Positions 1-8,502 of a stretch of 64,000 nucleotides of DNA are shown here, piece by piece. The notes under the pieces are model-generated. The model had not been told where the DNA came from. It saw only the letters and a program-made list of their open reading frames with translations, and made no database searches. Origin of the DNA: Phaeobacter gallaeciensis DSM 26640. GTDB taxonomy: Bacteria; Pseudomonadota; Alphaproteobacteria; Rhodobacterales; Rhodobacteraceae. Location of the stretch: contig NC_023137.1 of the NCBI RefSeq assembly GCF_000511385.1, positions 1,123,001-1,187,000 of the forward strand, given 5' to 3'. Positions within the stretch are counted from its first letter, which is position 1. Each line of letters opens with the position of its first letter. Position numbers and translations under genes: made by a program.

Positions 1-1260
1 CGAACGCTCCGGCGTTGGGAATAGGGTAATTGGCTTGCCCCAAGGCACTCTATCACCCGGCTTGCCCAGTTGACCGCGATGTAGCGCCGCGAGATCGGCA
101 AAGTTCGTGTTGGTGATTGCGGCCTTGCGGCTGCGCATCTGCCCATTGCCCGGATGCTGCGCGAAATAGTGGGTGCGCGCCGCAAAGCTCTCGTTCACCA
201 GATTGACGCCTTCACTGGCTGCGATATTGCGTACCTCGGCCGCCATGGCTTCCAGCTTTTCTTTGCTCTCGGCGAAAACCGTGACGGTCATGTGATGATC
301 GCCAAAACTAAGCCGCTTTGATTCAAGATCGTCCAGCGCGTCGACCAGTTCTTCAGCAAGGGAAATCGCCCCATCATCGCTGGCCTTCATCAGGCGCTGT
401 TGCCGCTTGATCCGGCTGGCCATGATGTTGCCGTTGATCGGTGTGAAGGAGTGCGTGACTACCATGTCGACGGGCAGGTTCAGCTCATCGAACATGGTGC
501 AGTTGGTTTTGGCCGGATAGGTCTTGATCGCAAAGCTGGTGCCAAACCGCTTGCTCGCCGTCCCATCGTCGAGCATAAAGCCTCGCCCCTGAAACGTGGT
601 GCGCGTGTTCGCCACATCCTCCGCAATGATGCCAAAGCGGGATTTTGCGTAAAGCGACCGTTCCTGACCGATGTTGAGCGCCCCGAGGAACCCGAGTAGC
701 TCGCCGCATTCAGCGCCGAGCAGGCGCGGGTTCATCTCTGCAAAGGACGACAGCAGAAACCCGACGACCTCCTCGAGCTTGCGCAGTTGCTTGGCTGTCT
801 GGTCTTTCAGGTGTGCGATGGAGTCTGAACGTTTCAGGCGCAGCCGCGCGCCGAGGGGCGGACGTTTCAGTACCGTGAGCGTGAGAGTCTTGTCCCGCAG
901 ACCTGCCCGCGCCATTGCCATTTGCCAATGGCTGTCCAGGGCTTGGGCAAACCCCTCATCGGGCACTGGTGGCAAGGCGGTCTCAATCGCTTTTGAGACC
1001 TTATGTACGTAGAAACTGTATTCCGGCCCGATCTGCGCGATGATCGCAGCAAAGAGGGCGCGGATCTTCTCCAGATGCGCGTCATCGCTGGTCATGCTGT
1101 TGACGCCGTCAAGACGGATGCACTGGAACAGTGCATTGCCGCGCGTGCGGATCGTCACATCTTTCACGAGACTGATATAGGGAAGCATGCTGGCCATCGG
1201 GCGCTCTTGGCGCGCCCAGTCCGGCAGCATGGCAAGATCATCCGAAGGATCACGGAGCAT
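1..1260 (-). CDS. virB4: VirB4-family T4SS ATPase, N-terminal part
   Basis: N-terminal 420 codons of the cytoplasmic ATPase that powers a VirB type IV secretion system; the frame stays open to the window edge, so the C-terminal part with the Walker motifs lies outside. The reading begins MLRDPSDDLAMLPDWARQ and continues through the conserved CagE/TrbE/VirB N-terminal domain, with stretches such as RSLYAKSRFGIIAEDVANTR. The ATG at 1258-1260 lies inside the last codons of virB3, an 11-base overlap typical of translational coupling. Gene order virB1-virB2-virB3-virB4 on one strand supports the call. Family role is established knowledge; whether the system transfers DNA here is inference from order only. 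Confidence 0.88.
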   Translation of the reverse strand, partial: MLRDPSDDLAMLPDWARQERPMASMLPYISLVKDVTIRTRGNALFQCIRLDGVNSMTSDDAHLEKIRALFAAIIAQIGPEYSFYVHKVSKAIETALPPVPDEGFAQALDSHWQMAMARAGLRDKTLTLTVLKRPPLGARLRLKRSDSIAHLKDQTAKQLRKLEEVVGFLLSSFAEMNPRLLGAECGELLGFLGALNIGQERSLYAKSRFGIIAEDVANTRTTFQGRGFMLDDGTASKRFGTSFAIKTYPAKTNCTMFDELNLPVDMVVTHSFTPINGNIMASRIKRQQRLMKASDDGAISLAEELVDALDDLESKRLSFGDHHMTVTVFAESKEKLEAMAAEVRNIAASEGVNLVNESFAARTHYFAQHPGNGQMRSRKAAITNTNFADLAALHRGQLGKPGDRVPWGKPITLFPTPERS

Positions 1261-1528
1261 AGCTGTCCCCTGAATGGATCTTGCGATTTGGCGTCGGGGG
1301 CGTTTCCTGCAGCGCGGTGACCATCACCTCAAGAAAGGCCGGATCCCAATCCGCTGCTTTCCACAGCGCTGGATAGGCCAGAGCGGCGATGATGATCACC
1401 GGCCAGCTCTGGACCCAAAGAAACAGCAACACAAACCCAAAGAGCCAGACCATAGCGTACATGATCGGCAAGCCGATGAGCTTTGGCGGCCGGATCAGAC
1501 CGAGGAAGAGGCGGGTTTGCGTAGCCAT
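1250..1528 (-). CDS. virB3: VirB3-like inner-membrane T4SS protein
   Basis: A 92-aa protein with one long hydrophobic stretch (about residues 17-50) containing two short transmembrane segments, as in VirB3/TrbD proteins, which sit in the inner membrane and work with the VirB4 ATPase in pilus and channel assembly. The N-terminus MATQTRLFLGLIRPP has the usual pattern of a polar start followed by a Leu/Ile-rich membrane segment. It lies between virB2 (7 bases upstream) and virB4 (overlapping). Sequence alone is weak for such short membrane proteins; the call rests mostly on its position in the operon. Confidence 0.8.
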   Translation of the reverse strand: MATQTRLFLGLIRPPKLIGLPIMYAMVWLFGFVLLFLWVQSWPVIIIAALAYPALWKAADWDPAFLEVMVTALQETPPTPNRKIHSGDSYAP

Positions 1529-1535
1529 GCCGAAT

Positions 1536-1826
1536 TTACGCGCCCCAGATCGCGGTCACGATGGTCGGTGCAGCTGCGATCCCTGCAATGGCGACCAGAA
1601 CCCAGAGAGCCTGGCGGAAGTCGAGAATGCCGAAGAGCCAGGAGAGGAACACACCGATCAAGGCCAAGGTGCCGATGACTATGCCCAAGGGGCCGGTGAT
1701 CGTGTCGACGATACCTTGCAACAGGTTCTGCACCGGCGAGAGGTCGATGCTTTGCGCAAAGGCGGGGTTGGCAATCATCAAGCTGGCCAGAGCCAGCGAC
1801 AGGATCGTGCGGAATTGTGTGTACAT
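1536..1826 (-). CDS. virB2: VirB2/TrbC-like pilin subunit
   Basis: A 96-aa prepilin. It has a signal peptide ending near AFAQS (cleavage about residue 25), a short loop, and two strongly hydrophobic segments separated by a small polar turn (about residues 48-66 and 73-92). This is the standard TrbC/VirB2 layout for the conjugative pilus subunit. The ATG overlaps the stop codon of the upstream lytic transglycosylase gene. The mature product would be about 70 residues, normal for the family. Confidence 0.85.
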   Translation of the reverse strand: MYTQFRTILSLALASLMIANPAFAQSIDLSPVQNLLQGIVDTITGPLGIVIGTLALIGVFLSWLFGILDFRQALWVLVAIAGIAAAPTIVTAIWGA

Positions 1827-2512
1827 CAGGAGGCTCCAGTCAGTCGATCACGCACGGCCATGACGCGGCGCACGTGATTTTGGGTTTCTTGGTAGGGAGG
1901 AATGCCGCCATAGCGCGCGACCGCGTCTGGCCCGGCGTTATAGGCGGCAAGTGCCAGTTCAGGCGTGCCAAAGCGCGACAACATCATCAGAAGGTACCGG
2001 GCAGAGCCGTCCAGGTTGGCCTGCCAGTTATGGGGATCGACACCAAGCTGCACAGCTGTCGCAGGCATCAATTGCCCGAGGCCAATCGCACCTGCGGAAC
2101 TGCGCGCATTCGGGCGATAGGCGCTTTCGATCTCGATATTGGCTTGGAAAAGCGCGCGCCATTCAGACACAGATAGACCGGCGCGGCGCAGGGCGGGGTG
2201 TCCGCCATAGCGATGCGCGGTGCTTTCAAGAGCTGCGAGGATTTCGGGGCGGGGAACTGTGCGGGTTGGTTCCGGAGGAGATGCCTCGGGCTCAGGGGCT
2301 GAGAAAACGATTAGTTCTGGTGGGTTTGCACCAATCCCGTCGACATAGGTTTGGGCAAAACCTGATTGGGGTGTTTTGGTCTCCAGCTGGCCATCGGCCC
2401 GCATGGAAAGCACGAAGCCTTCAGAATAGGCGGGCGCAGCAAGGAATGCTGCGAGGGCGGCAAGTGGTTTAGCCGGCGACGTCCAGTTTGTGAGAGGCGA
2501 CTTTGCCCTCAA
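1826..2512 (-). CDS. virB1: VirB1-like lytic transglycosylase
   Basis: Periplasmic lysozyme-like transglycosylase that opens peptidoglycan for the secretion channel. The SLT/goose-lysozyme fold is evident: catalytic Glu in NIEIESAYRPNA, then the motifs SSAGAIGLGQLMPATA and LALAAYNAGPDAV, and a C-terminal QNHVRRVM. No ATG gives a sensible N-terminus. A TTG at 2510-2512 yields MRAKSPLTNWTSP followed by an Ala/Leu-rich signal peptide ending at APAYS, so I chose it (228 aa). The open frame extends further upstream to 2770, but that part overlaps the preceding gene and shows no domain. The start is therefore uncertain, the function is not. Confidence 0.85.
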   Translation of the reverse strand: MRAKSPLTNWTSPAKPLAALAAFLAAPAYSEGFVLSMRADGQLETKTPQSGFAQTYVDGIGANPPELIVFSAPEPEASPPEPTRTVPRPEILAALESTAHRYGGHPALRRAGLSVSEWRALFQANIEIESAYRPNARSSAGAIGLGQLMPATAVQLGVDPHNWQANLDGSARYLLMMLSRFGTPELALAAYNAGPDAVARYGGIPPYQETQNHVRRVMAVRDRLTGAS

Positions 2513-2795
2513 ACATGGGGATAGAAATGATCGAAGCGCCAAGCCCCGCAAGGAAGCTGGATAAGCCGTTGATTGTCTTGAACTCTCGGGCAGCCATGTT
2601 GTTGCGTGCAGTGACGAGCAGGCGACGCGTCTCGCCATCTGGCGAGACGCAATGCACGGTCCAAACTCCGGACCACTGAGCACCTGTACGTTTGGGCGTA
2701 ACCCGGCACACAACATCCGCCGAATGACCCTCGGCAAGCAGCGTGCGCAGCCCGTCTTCACTGACAACATTAGGGGCGTCTTGCATCAAATTCAT
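2469..2795 (-). CDS. Small hypothetical protein upstream of virB1
   Basis: A 108-aa protein (start at the ATG giving MNLMQDAPN; an ATG 15 codons earlier is also possible). It has no signal peptide. The centre is strand-rich and polar (VWTVHCVSPDGETRRLL), and the C-terminal half is more hydrophobic and ends KVASHKLDVAG. Its 3' end overlaps the proposed virB1 start, so it is probably the first gene of the virB transcript in this window. I do not recognise a family; position suggests a role linked to the conjugation locus or its replicon. Confidence 0.6.
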   Translation of the reverse strand: MNLMQDAPNVVSEDGLRTLLAEGHSADVVCRVTPKRTGAQWSGVWTVHCVSPDGETRRLLVTARNNMAAREFKTINGLSSFLAGLGASIISIPMFEGKVASHKLDVAG

Positions 2796-2957
2796 AGGAT
2801 CGAGCCTTGCAGAATTATGCATTGGCCCGGCAGTCCTCATGGACTACCGAACCGATACAATATTATAATCTTGCAATCAATGGGTGCAATTTGAGTTATT
2901 GCGCCCTTCATGCGTTGAAACAAATTTACTGCAACGGAGTGGCTGAGCCAAGATAAT

Positions 2958-3245
2958 ATGGCGCTTTTGAAACAAACATGGGCGGTTATGGTCGTTCTGA
3001 GCTGGGGTTCTGCCGCGATTGCGGGCACTTGCCTGCCGCCTGCGCCGCCTTGGATGCCGAACACTGCCAGCGACGTGCGGGCATATGCTGACTTGTTGAG
3101 GCGCGATGCGGAGACCTATTTTACCGATGTCGAACGATACTTCCGTTGCCTAGATCAGCAGAGGCGAGAGGTCTTCGAACAAGCGCGCGTGGTCAGTGGA
3201 GACTATGCGCGCGTTCTGGAATTCCTGGACGACATGAGGAAATGA
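2958..3245 (+). CDS. Small secreted hypothetical protein
   Basis: A 95-aa protein with a clear signal peptide (MALLKQTWAVMVVLSWGSA, cleavage near AIAG). The mature part of about 72 residues starts with a Cys/Pro-rich patch (TCLPPAPPWMP) followed by a helical, charged region with a second Cys (RYFRCLDQQRR). It is divergent from the virB-side genes. The two cysteines could form a disulfide in the periplasm. Not a family I can name; a link to the secretion locus is only by neighbourhood. Confidence 0.6.
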   Translation: MALLKQTWAVMVVLSWGSAAIAGTCLPPAPPWMPNTASDVRAYADLLRRDAETYFTDVERYFRCLDQQRREVFEQARVVSGDYARVLEFLDDMRK

Positions 3246-3630
3246 TACCCGTCCTCAAGTAGAGAAAGCTGCCGTTCAACAAAGCTGCCGCGAAGGTCGC
3301 CAACGCGGACAAACCGGACTTGTGCAGCAACGGCTATTGCTGACGCAGCATCGGCTCGCAAGTGCGGCACGCCTATCGCTGCGTTGCAATCGATGACACC
3401 AGACCGGCCATTCAAAACATCGACGATGCCCAAATCTCATACGGCCTTTTCGCAGCACCAGAATGGCAATCGAGGAGCGGGTGGGGCCTAAAATTGACTA
3501 CTTTCTCACCGATGGCTGCTTTGGAGGAGAGCCATAGTTTCAATCCAAATTGGCTTGAGATTGGCATTAGGAACGCAACCCGGTGCCCACTCAGATACGC
3601 TACGGCCCATGTATCAATATCAGTTGCATT
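3246..3630. other. Intergenic stretch with a dispersed repeat unit
   Basis: No convincing gene. Bases 3337-3370 match, in inverted orientation, bases 50161-50194 with one mismatch over 34 positions. The sequence next to it (about 3301-3336) also resembles the sequence following the second copy. The short open frames here have no codon bias or recognisable motif. Confidence 0.55.
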
Positions 3631-4110
3631 TTAAATATTAAGGATCAAGTTCGCCTTGGTTCGGTCCATGGTGACGAAAGTTCTGAATTTTACAACGATC
3701 TCGTTGCCAAAAAATAGCCGTTGAGTGAGCTCTTCATACTCGGCCATATCGCCAACAACGATGATAAGAACGATATCGACCTCCCCGGTCACATAGTAAC
3801 ATTGCTGAATTTCCGGGGCGTCAAGAAACTGCCGTTTTATGTCGCCGATCTGAGTGCCTGTATCGGTTTTCAGTTCAACTTCGACCACTATGGTCAGCGG
3901 CAATCCGACGCTGGCCGGATCTATTTGCGCAACCTGAGCCGCGATTACACCGTCGTTTTCCATTCTCTTGATCCGCCGCTGCACGGAAGGTGCTGACAGG
4001 TTCACCTGTTCACCAATCAGGCGCTGCGGCACGGTGCAGTCCTTTTGTAGAATTCTGAGAATCGCCAGATCGTAGGAATCCAGCGATGATGAGGAAAGTG
4101 CTTTTTTCAT
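3631..4110 (-). CDS. Lrp/AsnC family transcriptional regulator
   Basis: A 159-aa feast/famine regulator. The N-terminal winged helix reads DSYDLAILRILQKDC then SAPSVQRRIKRMENDGVI, the standard Lrp recognition-helix region. The C-terminal half is a RAM ligand-binding domain (GEVDIVLIIVVGDM). It is divergent from the diaminopropionate ammonia-lyase gene, with about 100 bases between starts, so it probably controls that gene in response to an amino acid. I chose the MKKALSSSSLD start because a purine-rich GGCGGG precedes it; an ATG five codons upstream is also possible. Confidence 0.88.
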   Translation of the reverse strand: MKKALSSSSLDSYDLAILRILQKDCTVPQRLIGEQVNLSAPSVQRRIKRMENDGVIAAQVAQIDPASVGLPLTIVVEVELKTDTGTQIGDIKRQFLDAPEIQQCYYVTGEVDIVLIIVVGDMAEYEELTQRLFFGNEIVVKFRTFVTMDRTKANLILNI

Positions 4111-4211
4111 GAGCCCGCCATGCAATTTTGTTTCATTAACTTACAAATAATGGAGCGCAAAACTCTCTCTTTACGAGGTATCATTGCATCAATCATGAAA
4201 GGAAATCCACG

Positions 4212-5393
4212 ATGCTAGATACTTTTTCTAACGCAGAGCTGAAACACATCAACGTTCAACCAAGGTCGGGCACCGCGGCCGATACGGTCGTGACCCGTGA
4301 CGACTATGCGGATGCCGTCACTGAGATTACGTCATGGGATGGTTACGCAAAATCGCCGCTGCATGCGCTGCAGAACCTCTCCAACGCGATGGAACTTGGG
4401 GCCATTTTCTACAAGGACGAAGGAACGCGATTTGGATTGGGTAGTTTCAAAGCGCTTGGCGGATCATATGCCGGTTTGCGTGTGATCCAACGTGAGCTGA
4501 GCAAAAAGCTTGGCAAAGAGATCAGCGCGCGCGATGTACGCAAACGGATTTATGCTGATGATGTGGCCTCGATCACATTGGTTTCAGCGACCGACGGAAA
4601 CCACGGCAAATCACTGTCTTGGGGGGCACAGAGATTTGGAGCGCCCTGTCACATTTACATCCACCGTGATGTTAGCGAACCCCGTGCGCAGGCCATGCGG
4701 GATTTCGGCGCAACGGTCATTCGTGTTGATGGTGACTATGACGCTTCAGTGGACGCGGCGCGCAATGATGCGAACGAAAACGGTTGGTTCGTTGTTTCCG
4801 ACACCTCATGGGAGGGGTACACGCAGCCACCTGTCGATGTGATGGCTGGTTATGGGGTGATGACCAAAGAGATATTTGAGCAGATGGATACCGCGCCAAC
4901 CCATGTATTCATCCAGTGTGGGTGCGGCGGTCTTGCCGCCGGTGTCGCGGCGAGTTTCCGGCAACTTTGGGGGGAGGCCGCCCCGCAGATCGTTATTGTG
5001 GAACCCGAGCTTGCACCTTGCCTGTTCGAAACGGCTAAGGCCGGTAAAAAAACGGATGTTGTGGTTCAAGAGGAAACGCTCATGGCAGGCCTGTCGGTCG
5101 GAGAACCATCAGGTATCGCCTGGCAAATCCTGTCAGAGGAAGCGTCGGACTATGTGACCATTCCCGAAACCCTGATTGCACCTGCCATGCGCCTTTTGGC
5201 CCGGCCAATTGGAAACGATCCCAAAGTTGTTGCGGGAGAGTCGGCAATTGCAGGTCTTGCCGCACTTATGGCCGGGGCTCAGCACACATCCTTGCGCGAT
5301 GCCTTGAGGTTGACAAATCAATCTCGTGTCTTGCTGATCGGTTCAGAAGGTGCAACCGATCCCGCGATCTACGAGGCGCTTGTGAATGGTTAA
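4212..5393 (+). CDS. dpaL: Diaminopropionate ammonia-lyase
   Basis: PLP enzyme splitting 2,3-diaminopropionate to pyruvate and two ammonia; its relatives also act on D-serine. The 393 aa match the usual length (E. coli YgeX has 398). The PLP lysine is K80 in GLGSFKALGGSYAG. Other signatures are TDGNHGKSLSWGAQRFG, DTSWEGYTQPPVDVMAGY, the Gly-rich phosphate-binding CGCGGLAAGVAASF, and GLSVGEPSGIAW. A good ribosome site (GAAAGGAAA) precedes the ATG. Divergent Lrp regulation and lack of other catabolic genes suggest a stand-alone amino-acid degradation unit. Confidence 0.92.
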   Translation: MLDTFSNAELKHINVQPRSGTAADTVVTRDDYADAVTEITSWDGYAKSPLHALQNLSNAMELGAIFYKDEGTRFGLGSFKALGGSYAGLRVIQRELSKKLGKEISARDVRKRIYADDVASITLVSATDGNHGKSLSWGAQRFGAPCHIYIHRDVSEPRAQAMRDFGATVIRVDGDYDASVDAARNDANENGWFVVSDTSWEGYTQPPVDVMAGYGVMTKEIFEQMDTAPTHVFIQCGCGGLAAGVAASFRQLWGEAAPQIVIVEPELAPCLFETAKAGKKTDVVVQEETLMAGLSVGEPSGIAWQILSEEASDYVTIPETLIAPAMRLLARPIGNDPKVVAGESAIAGLAALMAGAQHTSLRDALRLTNQSRVLLIGSEGATDPAIYEALVNG

Positions 5394-6190
5394 GTCCTGA
5401 ACACGCAGGGTCACTCAATATCAGACTTTGCTGTGGCTAAGAACTTGCCAAATAGGAGCCCGGGTCGATTCTGAGTGCTTGATCGGTTTGTGTAAGGTGT
5501 CGTTCGTACTTCTACAACGAAATGGTGCTTTGTCCGGCGACCTGTAAATTGCCGCCTTAAAGAATACTACGCGGTGCGCGAATGGCCGGAATGGCCGCCG
5601 CACCGCAATATTAGAGTTTGCGCGCGTGCAGAAAAATCTTAGCTGCGAGCGCACGCAGCACAAAATGGCAGCGACTGGTGAGGGCTCTACTGGCACCTTC
5701 GCCGCAATCTGCGCCAACGGCAGGTCTAGGTGCTGCCGCCGTTCGCTGCGCCGCACACGAACTGGTAATATGCCGGACGAAGTTAGCTTTCGTTGTGGCT
5801 GCGCCAATGGCCTCTTCTCAAGATTTGGTTCATAGCAACACGATCACAGAAGTTCCCATCACGGTCATCGCAGCCCCTTGGATCGCCTGTGGACGAGGCG
5901 GGATACCCTCCCTGAGCCATAAAATGGTATGTCATCCTGCGGAGTGTCAGACGCCTCACCGCCTGCATCATCAGCTTCTGGCAAAGCATCCCGCGCGGCC
6001 TCTCCGTCTCAGCTGCGCGAGCGAAACTTGCGATCGCTGTATTGTTGCCCTGACGGCGTGCATTGTCGTGGCGCTCCCGTGACGAGCTTGCCATTTAATG
6101 CTTCCCTCCAAGCCTGAGAAAGGATCGCACCATCAAACCGTGGGATCAAACACCTAAGCATTAGGACAACACCGTAGAAAAACACCGAAG
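5394..6190. other. Long region without an intact gene
   Basis: No intact coding sequence. About 5600-5760 is a GC-rich stretch of short words (GCTGC, GCGCC) resembling non-coding intergenic repeats elsewhere in the window. About 5830-5935 carries a decayed permease C-terminus (separate entry). The sequence 6100-6190 is the downstream region of the OhrR-like gene. Confidence 0.5.
5833..5935 (-). pseudogene. Remnant of a DMT/EamA-type permease C-terminus
   Basis: Reading the minus strand, an in-frame stop is followed by HTILWLREGIPPRP and AIQGAAMTVMGTSVIVLL and then a TGA just before 5833. The pattern, a membrane helix, a short GE/GIPP-type turn, a Pro, then a Gly/Ala-rich last helix, is typical of the end of EamA (drug/metabolite) transporters. 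Upstream there is a stop and then frame loss, so only a scar remains. The match is by eye to a short hydrophobic segment, hence low confidence. Confidence 0.3.
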
Positions 6191-6640
6191 CTATTTTTCC
6201 GTCGAGGTAATTTTTGTGCAGATCCGTATCAACTCATCCGCCTCGGCTTGCGTGAGGCCAATACGGGCAAAGACATCAGACGAGACATTACAGCTCTTAA
6301 TCCAAATGTTACGCCCCGTCTCGGTCAAAGAAATACTCTTCTGACGCTCGTTCCCTTGCGTAATCTCTCGCGACAAAAGCCCTTTTTCCTCTAACCGGCG
6401 TAACAAAGGCGTCATCGTGGCCTTTGAAACCCCCAGTCTGCCAGCAAGTGTAGAGATGGATACCCCATCCTCCTCGGCCAGCGCCATTAGCACAAGGTAC
6501 TGCGTATAGGTCAGCCCTTGGGCTTTCAGAAGTGTCTGATAATGCTTCTCAATAGTATGAGAGGCCGAATAGACCGAGAAACAAAGCTGATTATCCAGCC
6601 GAACCTCTAGCCTGCCAGCTGATGGCGTTTCCTGTTGCAA
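6191..6640 (-). CDS. OhrR/MarR-family redox regulator (first copy)
   Basis: A 149-aa winged-helix repressor of the OhrR subgroup. The N-terminal reactive cysteine is present (C20 in LDNQLCFSVYSAS), followed by helix 2 residues LTYTQYLVLMAL, where the Tyr pair in OhrR contacts the oxidised thiol. The DNA-binding wing region is GVSKATMTPLLRRLEEKGL and GNERQKSISLT. It is divergent from a catalase-related gene, the usual arrangement of a peroxide-sensing repressor and its target. It is paralogous to the gene at 7912-8349. No Ohr peroxiredoxin gene is nearby, so the effector may be hydrogen peroxide, organic peroxide or hypochlorite. Confidence 0.88.
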   Translation of the reverse strand: MQQETPSAGRLEVRLDNQLCFSVYSASHTIEKHYQTLLKAQGLTYTQYLVLMALAEEDGVSISTLAGRLGVSKATMTPLLRRLEEKGLLSREITQGNERQKSISLTETGRNIWIKSCNVSSDVFARIGLTQAEADELIRICTKITSTEK

Positions 6641-6698
6641 GATAACGAAGCTTTCCTTCCTGAGTAGATATTTATGCTCGTAGCATCTTTCTTTCTTC

Positions 6699-6727
6699 TT
6701 GCAAACAGTTGGCTCTCTAACTATTAG
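6699..6727 (+). promoter_or_regulatory. Putative promoter with overlapping palindrome
   Basis: TTGCAA (6699-6704) and TATTAG (6722-6727) are 17 bases apart, a plausible -35/-10 pair upstream of the catalase-related gene. CTAACTATTAG (6717-6727) is an inverted repeat (CTAA/TTAG arms) lying on the -10 box, a reasonable repressor site for the divergent OhrR-like protein. Assignment is inference. Confidence 0.4.
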
Positions 6728-6763
6728 CTACCTTACATAGTCAAGCAATAGGAGCATCCCACC

Positions 6764-7717
6764 ATGCGAACCCGAGTACTTGCCATCTGCCTGTCGCTCG
6801 CAGCCCTCCCCGTCGCTGCCGAGGGTGATTTCGACACCGAAGGTGGATTTGCTGCCTTTGAACAGCTCTTTGGTGTGACCGAGGGCAAGCGCCGCAACCA
6901 TACCAAAGGCTTTTGTGTTGAAGGTGAGTTGACCCCGGTTGGCGATGCCATTCATGCTTATTCGAACAGCCCGCTGTTCAGTGGCACCTCCAGTGTGATT
7001 GCCCGCGTGTCCCACAAAGGTGGAAAACCAAATCCTGCAGACGACAAATACGGATTGCTGGGCATGGCAATGGAAATCACGACAGCGGATGATGATCTGC
7101 ATGTCATCGCCATGAACACAGAACATTTCTTTCCTGTTGCAACCAGTGAAGCGTTCATCGAATTGCTGCGCGCCAAGGCTGCCGGTGGGGACGCAACCAA
7201 GGCGTTTGCCGCAAAATATCCCGCATTGAAGGCCTACAAAGCTTATCACAGCGCGTTGGCCAAAACCCTGCGCCCCTACGAAGGCACAACTTTCAACAGC
7301 GTGAATTCCTTCTATCTGGTGGATGAGGCTGGCACACAAACGGCGATGCGTTTCTCATTCCGACCTTCCGGAGAAGAGGGTATTGTTACCGAGACTCACC
7401 CTAATTTCTTCTTGGAAAACATGCAGAAAAACATCGCTGACGGTGGCGTTTCCTGGGACATGGTTGTGACATTGGCCAATCCAGATGACGTTGTCGCGGA
7501 CCCGTCCGTTCAATGGACCGGGGACCATACCGAGATCGTCGCGGCTCGCTTTACCGCAAAAGCCGCAATGGCTGAAAGTGACGGTCAATGTGATGCGCTC
7601 AACTTTGACCCAATGGTGCTGAGCGACGGGTTTGCCCCCTCGGAAGATCCCATGTTGCAGGTTCGATCAATGATCTACGCACTCGGCGTTGGACAGCGTC
7701 TCTCCGAAAAGGAATGA
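6764..7717 (+). CDS. Secreted catalase-related heme peroxidase
   Basis: A 317-aa member of the small catalase-fold peroxidases (SrpA-like), far shorter than a true catalase (about 480 aa). It starts with a signal peptide (MRTRVLAICLSLAALPVAAE), so it should act in the periplasm. The distal heme histidine is H46 in NHTKGFCVEGEL, and the usual PLFSGTSSVIARVSHKGGKP region follows. The proximal Tyr is in the C-terminal VRSMIYALGVGQR (R-x3-Y). Likely role is peroxide removal under control of the divergent OhrR-like gene. A paralogue without signal peptide sits at 8503. Confidence 0.88.
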   Translation: MRTRVLAICLSLAALPVAAEGDFDTEGGFAAFEQLFGVTEGKRRNHTKGFCVEGELTPVGDAIHAYSNSPLFSGTSSVIARVSHKGGKPNPADDKYGLLGMAMEITTADDDLHVIAMNTEHFFPVATSEAFIELLRAKAAGGDATKAFAAKYPALKAYKAYHSALAKTLRPYEGTTFNSVNSFYLVDEAGTQTAMRFSFRPSGEEGIVTETHPNFFLENMQKNIADGGVSWDMVVTLANPDDVVADPSVQWTGDHTEIVAARFTAKAAMAESDGQCDALNFDPMVLSDGFAPSEDPMLQVRSMIYALGVGQRLSEKE

Positions 7718-7911
7718 TTGTTACCAATAAAACCTTGCAAGGGGCAGCGCTGTGCAAGCGGGCTGCCCCCGAACGGTAAATTCAGTGCTGCCCTTCAACT
7801 GACTTGTTGCTGCCATGCGCCTCCCGCGTCTGGTAGCTGTTGCAAGTTGCATTTATTCGGCGCCCGGATAAGTGCAAGCCGCTACAGGTACATAGGCAAG
7901 GTGCGCTACCA

Positions 7912-8349
7912 TCAGCTCCCATGCGTCAGGTTTTTGGTAAGTCGGGTCAGGTTGGTGGTAATCTGATCCAATGCCTCCGGCTCCATCTCTGTGGCTTCCA
8001 CAAGACATGATGTTATTTCGCGTGAGGCTGCGTGCAAGTCCCGGCCCTTGCCGGTCAGATGCACAAACACTTGACGTTCGTCCTTGGTGCCCCGGATCCG
8101 TTGCACCAAGCCTGAACTTTCCAGCCGCTTGAGCAGCGGTGTGAGGGTGCTGGTTTTCAAGGAGAGCTGTGCCGCAAGCTCGCCCACACCTTGCGCATCG
8201 CGCTCCCACAGTAACATCAGGGTAATGTACTGTGGATAGGTTAGGCCCAGAGGCCGCAATAGTGGGCCATAGAGTTGATTGATTGCGTGGGAAGCATTGT
8301 ACACCGCAAAGCAGAACATCTCATCGGCATTTTCAGGCAGTTTTGACAT
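7912..8349 (-). CDS. OhrR/MarR-family redox regulator (second copy)
   Basis: A 145-aa OhrR-type repressor from the ATG at 8347-8349, which has AGGACCAGG directly upstream (an ATG four codons earlier is also possible). The reactive cysteine is C13 in DEMFCFAVYNASHA; LTYPQYITLMLLWERD and LSLKTSTLTPLLKRLE are the sensing helix and DNA-recognition helix. It differs clearly from the first copy, but the layout (divergent from a catalase-related gene) is the same. Two near-identical palindromes lie in the shared intergenic region and are good operator candidates. Confidence 0.88.
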   Translation of the reverse strand: MSKLPENADEMFCFAVYNASHAINQLYGPLLRPLGLTYPQYITLMLLWERDAQGVGELAAQLSLKTSTLTPLLKRLESSGLVQRIRGTKDERQVFVHLTGKGRDLHAASREITSCLVEATEMEPEALDQITTNLTRLTKNLTHGS

Positions 8350-8372
8350 CCTGGTCCTCATGCCTCCATTAA

Positions 8373-8384
8373 ATCGTGCGCGAT
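8373..8384. promoter_or_regulatory. Palindromic operator candidate 1
   Basis: ATCGTGCGCGAT lies just upstream of the regulator start. It matches the second site (8436-8447) in 11 of 12 bases. Pairs of sites like this between a regulator and its target are typical of MarR/OhrR control. Confidence 0.6.
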
Positions 8385-8393
8385 ATACCTAGT

Positions 8394-8422
8394 TGACAGT
8401 TTGCGGATGTCAAGAGTAGTGT
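8394..8422 (+). promoter_or_regulatory. Possible promoter of the second peroxidase gene
   Basis: TTGACA (8394-8399) is a perfect -35 hexamer. TAGTGT follows after 17 bases and is a weak -10. It lies between the two palindromes, so binding at either could block it. A different -10 (TACTAT at 8430-8435) is also possible. Confidence 0.35.
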
Positions 8423-8435
8423 CGAGTTGTACTAT

Positions 8436-8447
8436 ATCGTGCACGAT
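8436..8447. promoter_or_regulatory. Palindromic operator candidate 2
   Basis: ATCGTGCACGAT is a perfect 12-base palindrome within TATATCGTGCACGATGCA, 63 bases from site 1 and about 55 bases before the peroxidase start. Confidence 0.65.
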
Positions 8448-8502
8448 GCAATTTGCACTGCAGCAATTTCCTTGCGCAGTCAGAAATGAGGAGTTGAAGG
8501 AC

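Noticed and set aside
2513..2770. 86-residue N-terminal extension of VirB1
   Set aside because: The sequence is Arg/Cys-rich, overlaps the preceding gene in another frame and precedes a clear signal peptide that must be N-terminal.
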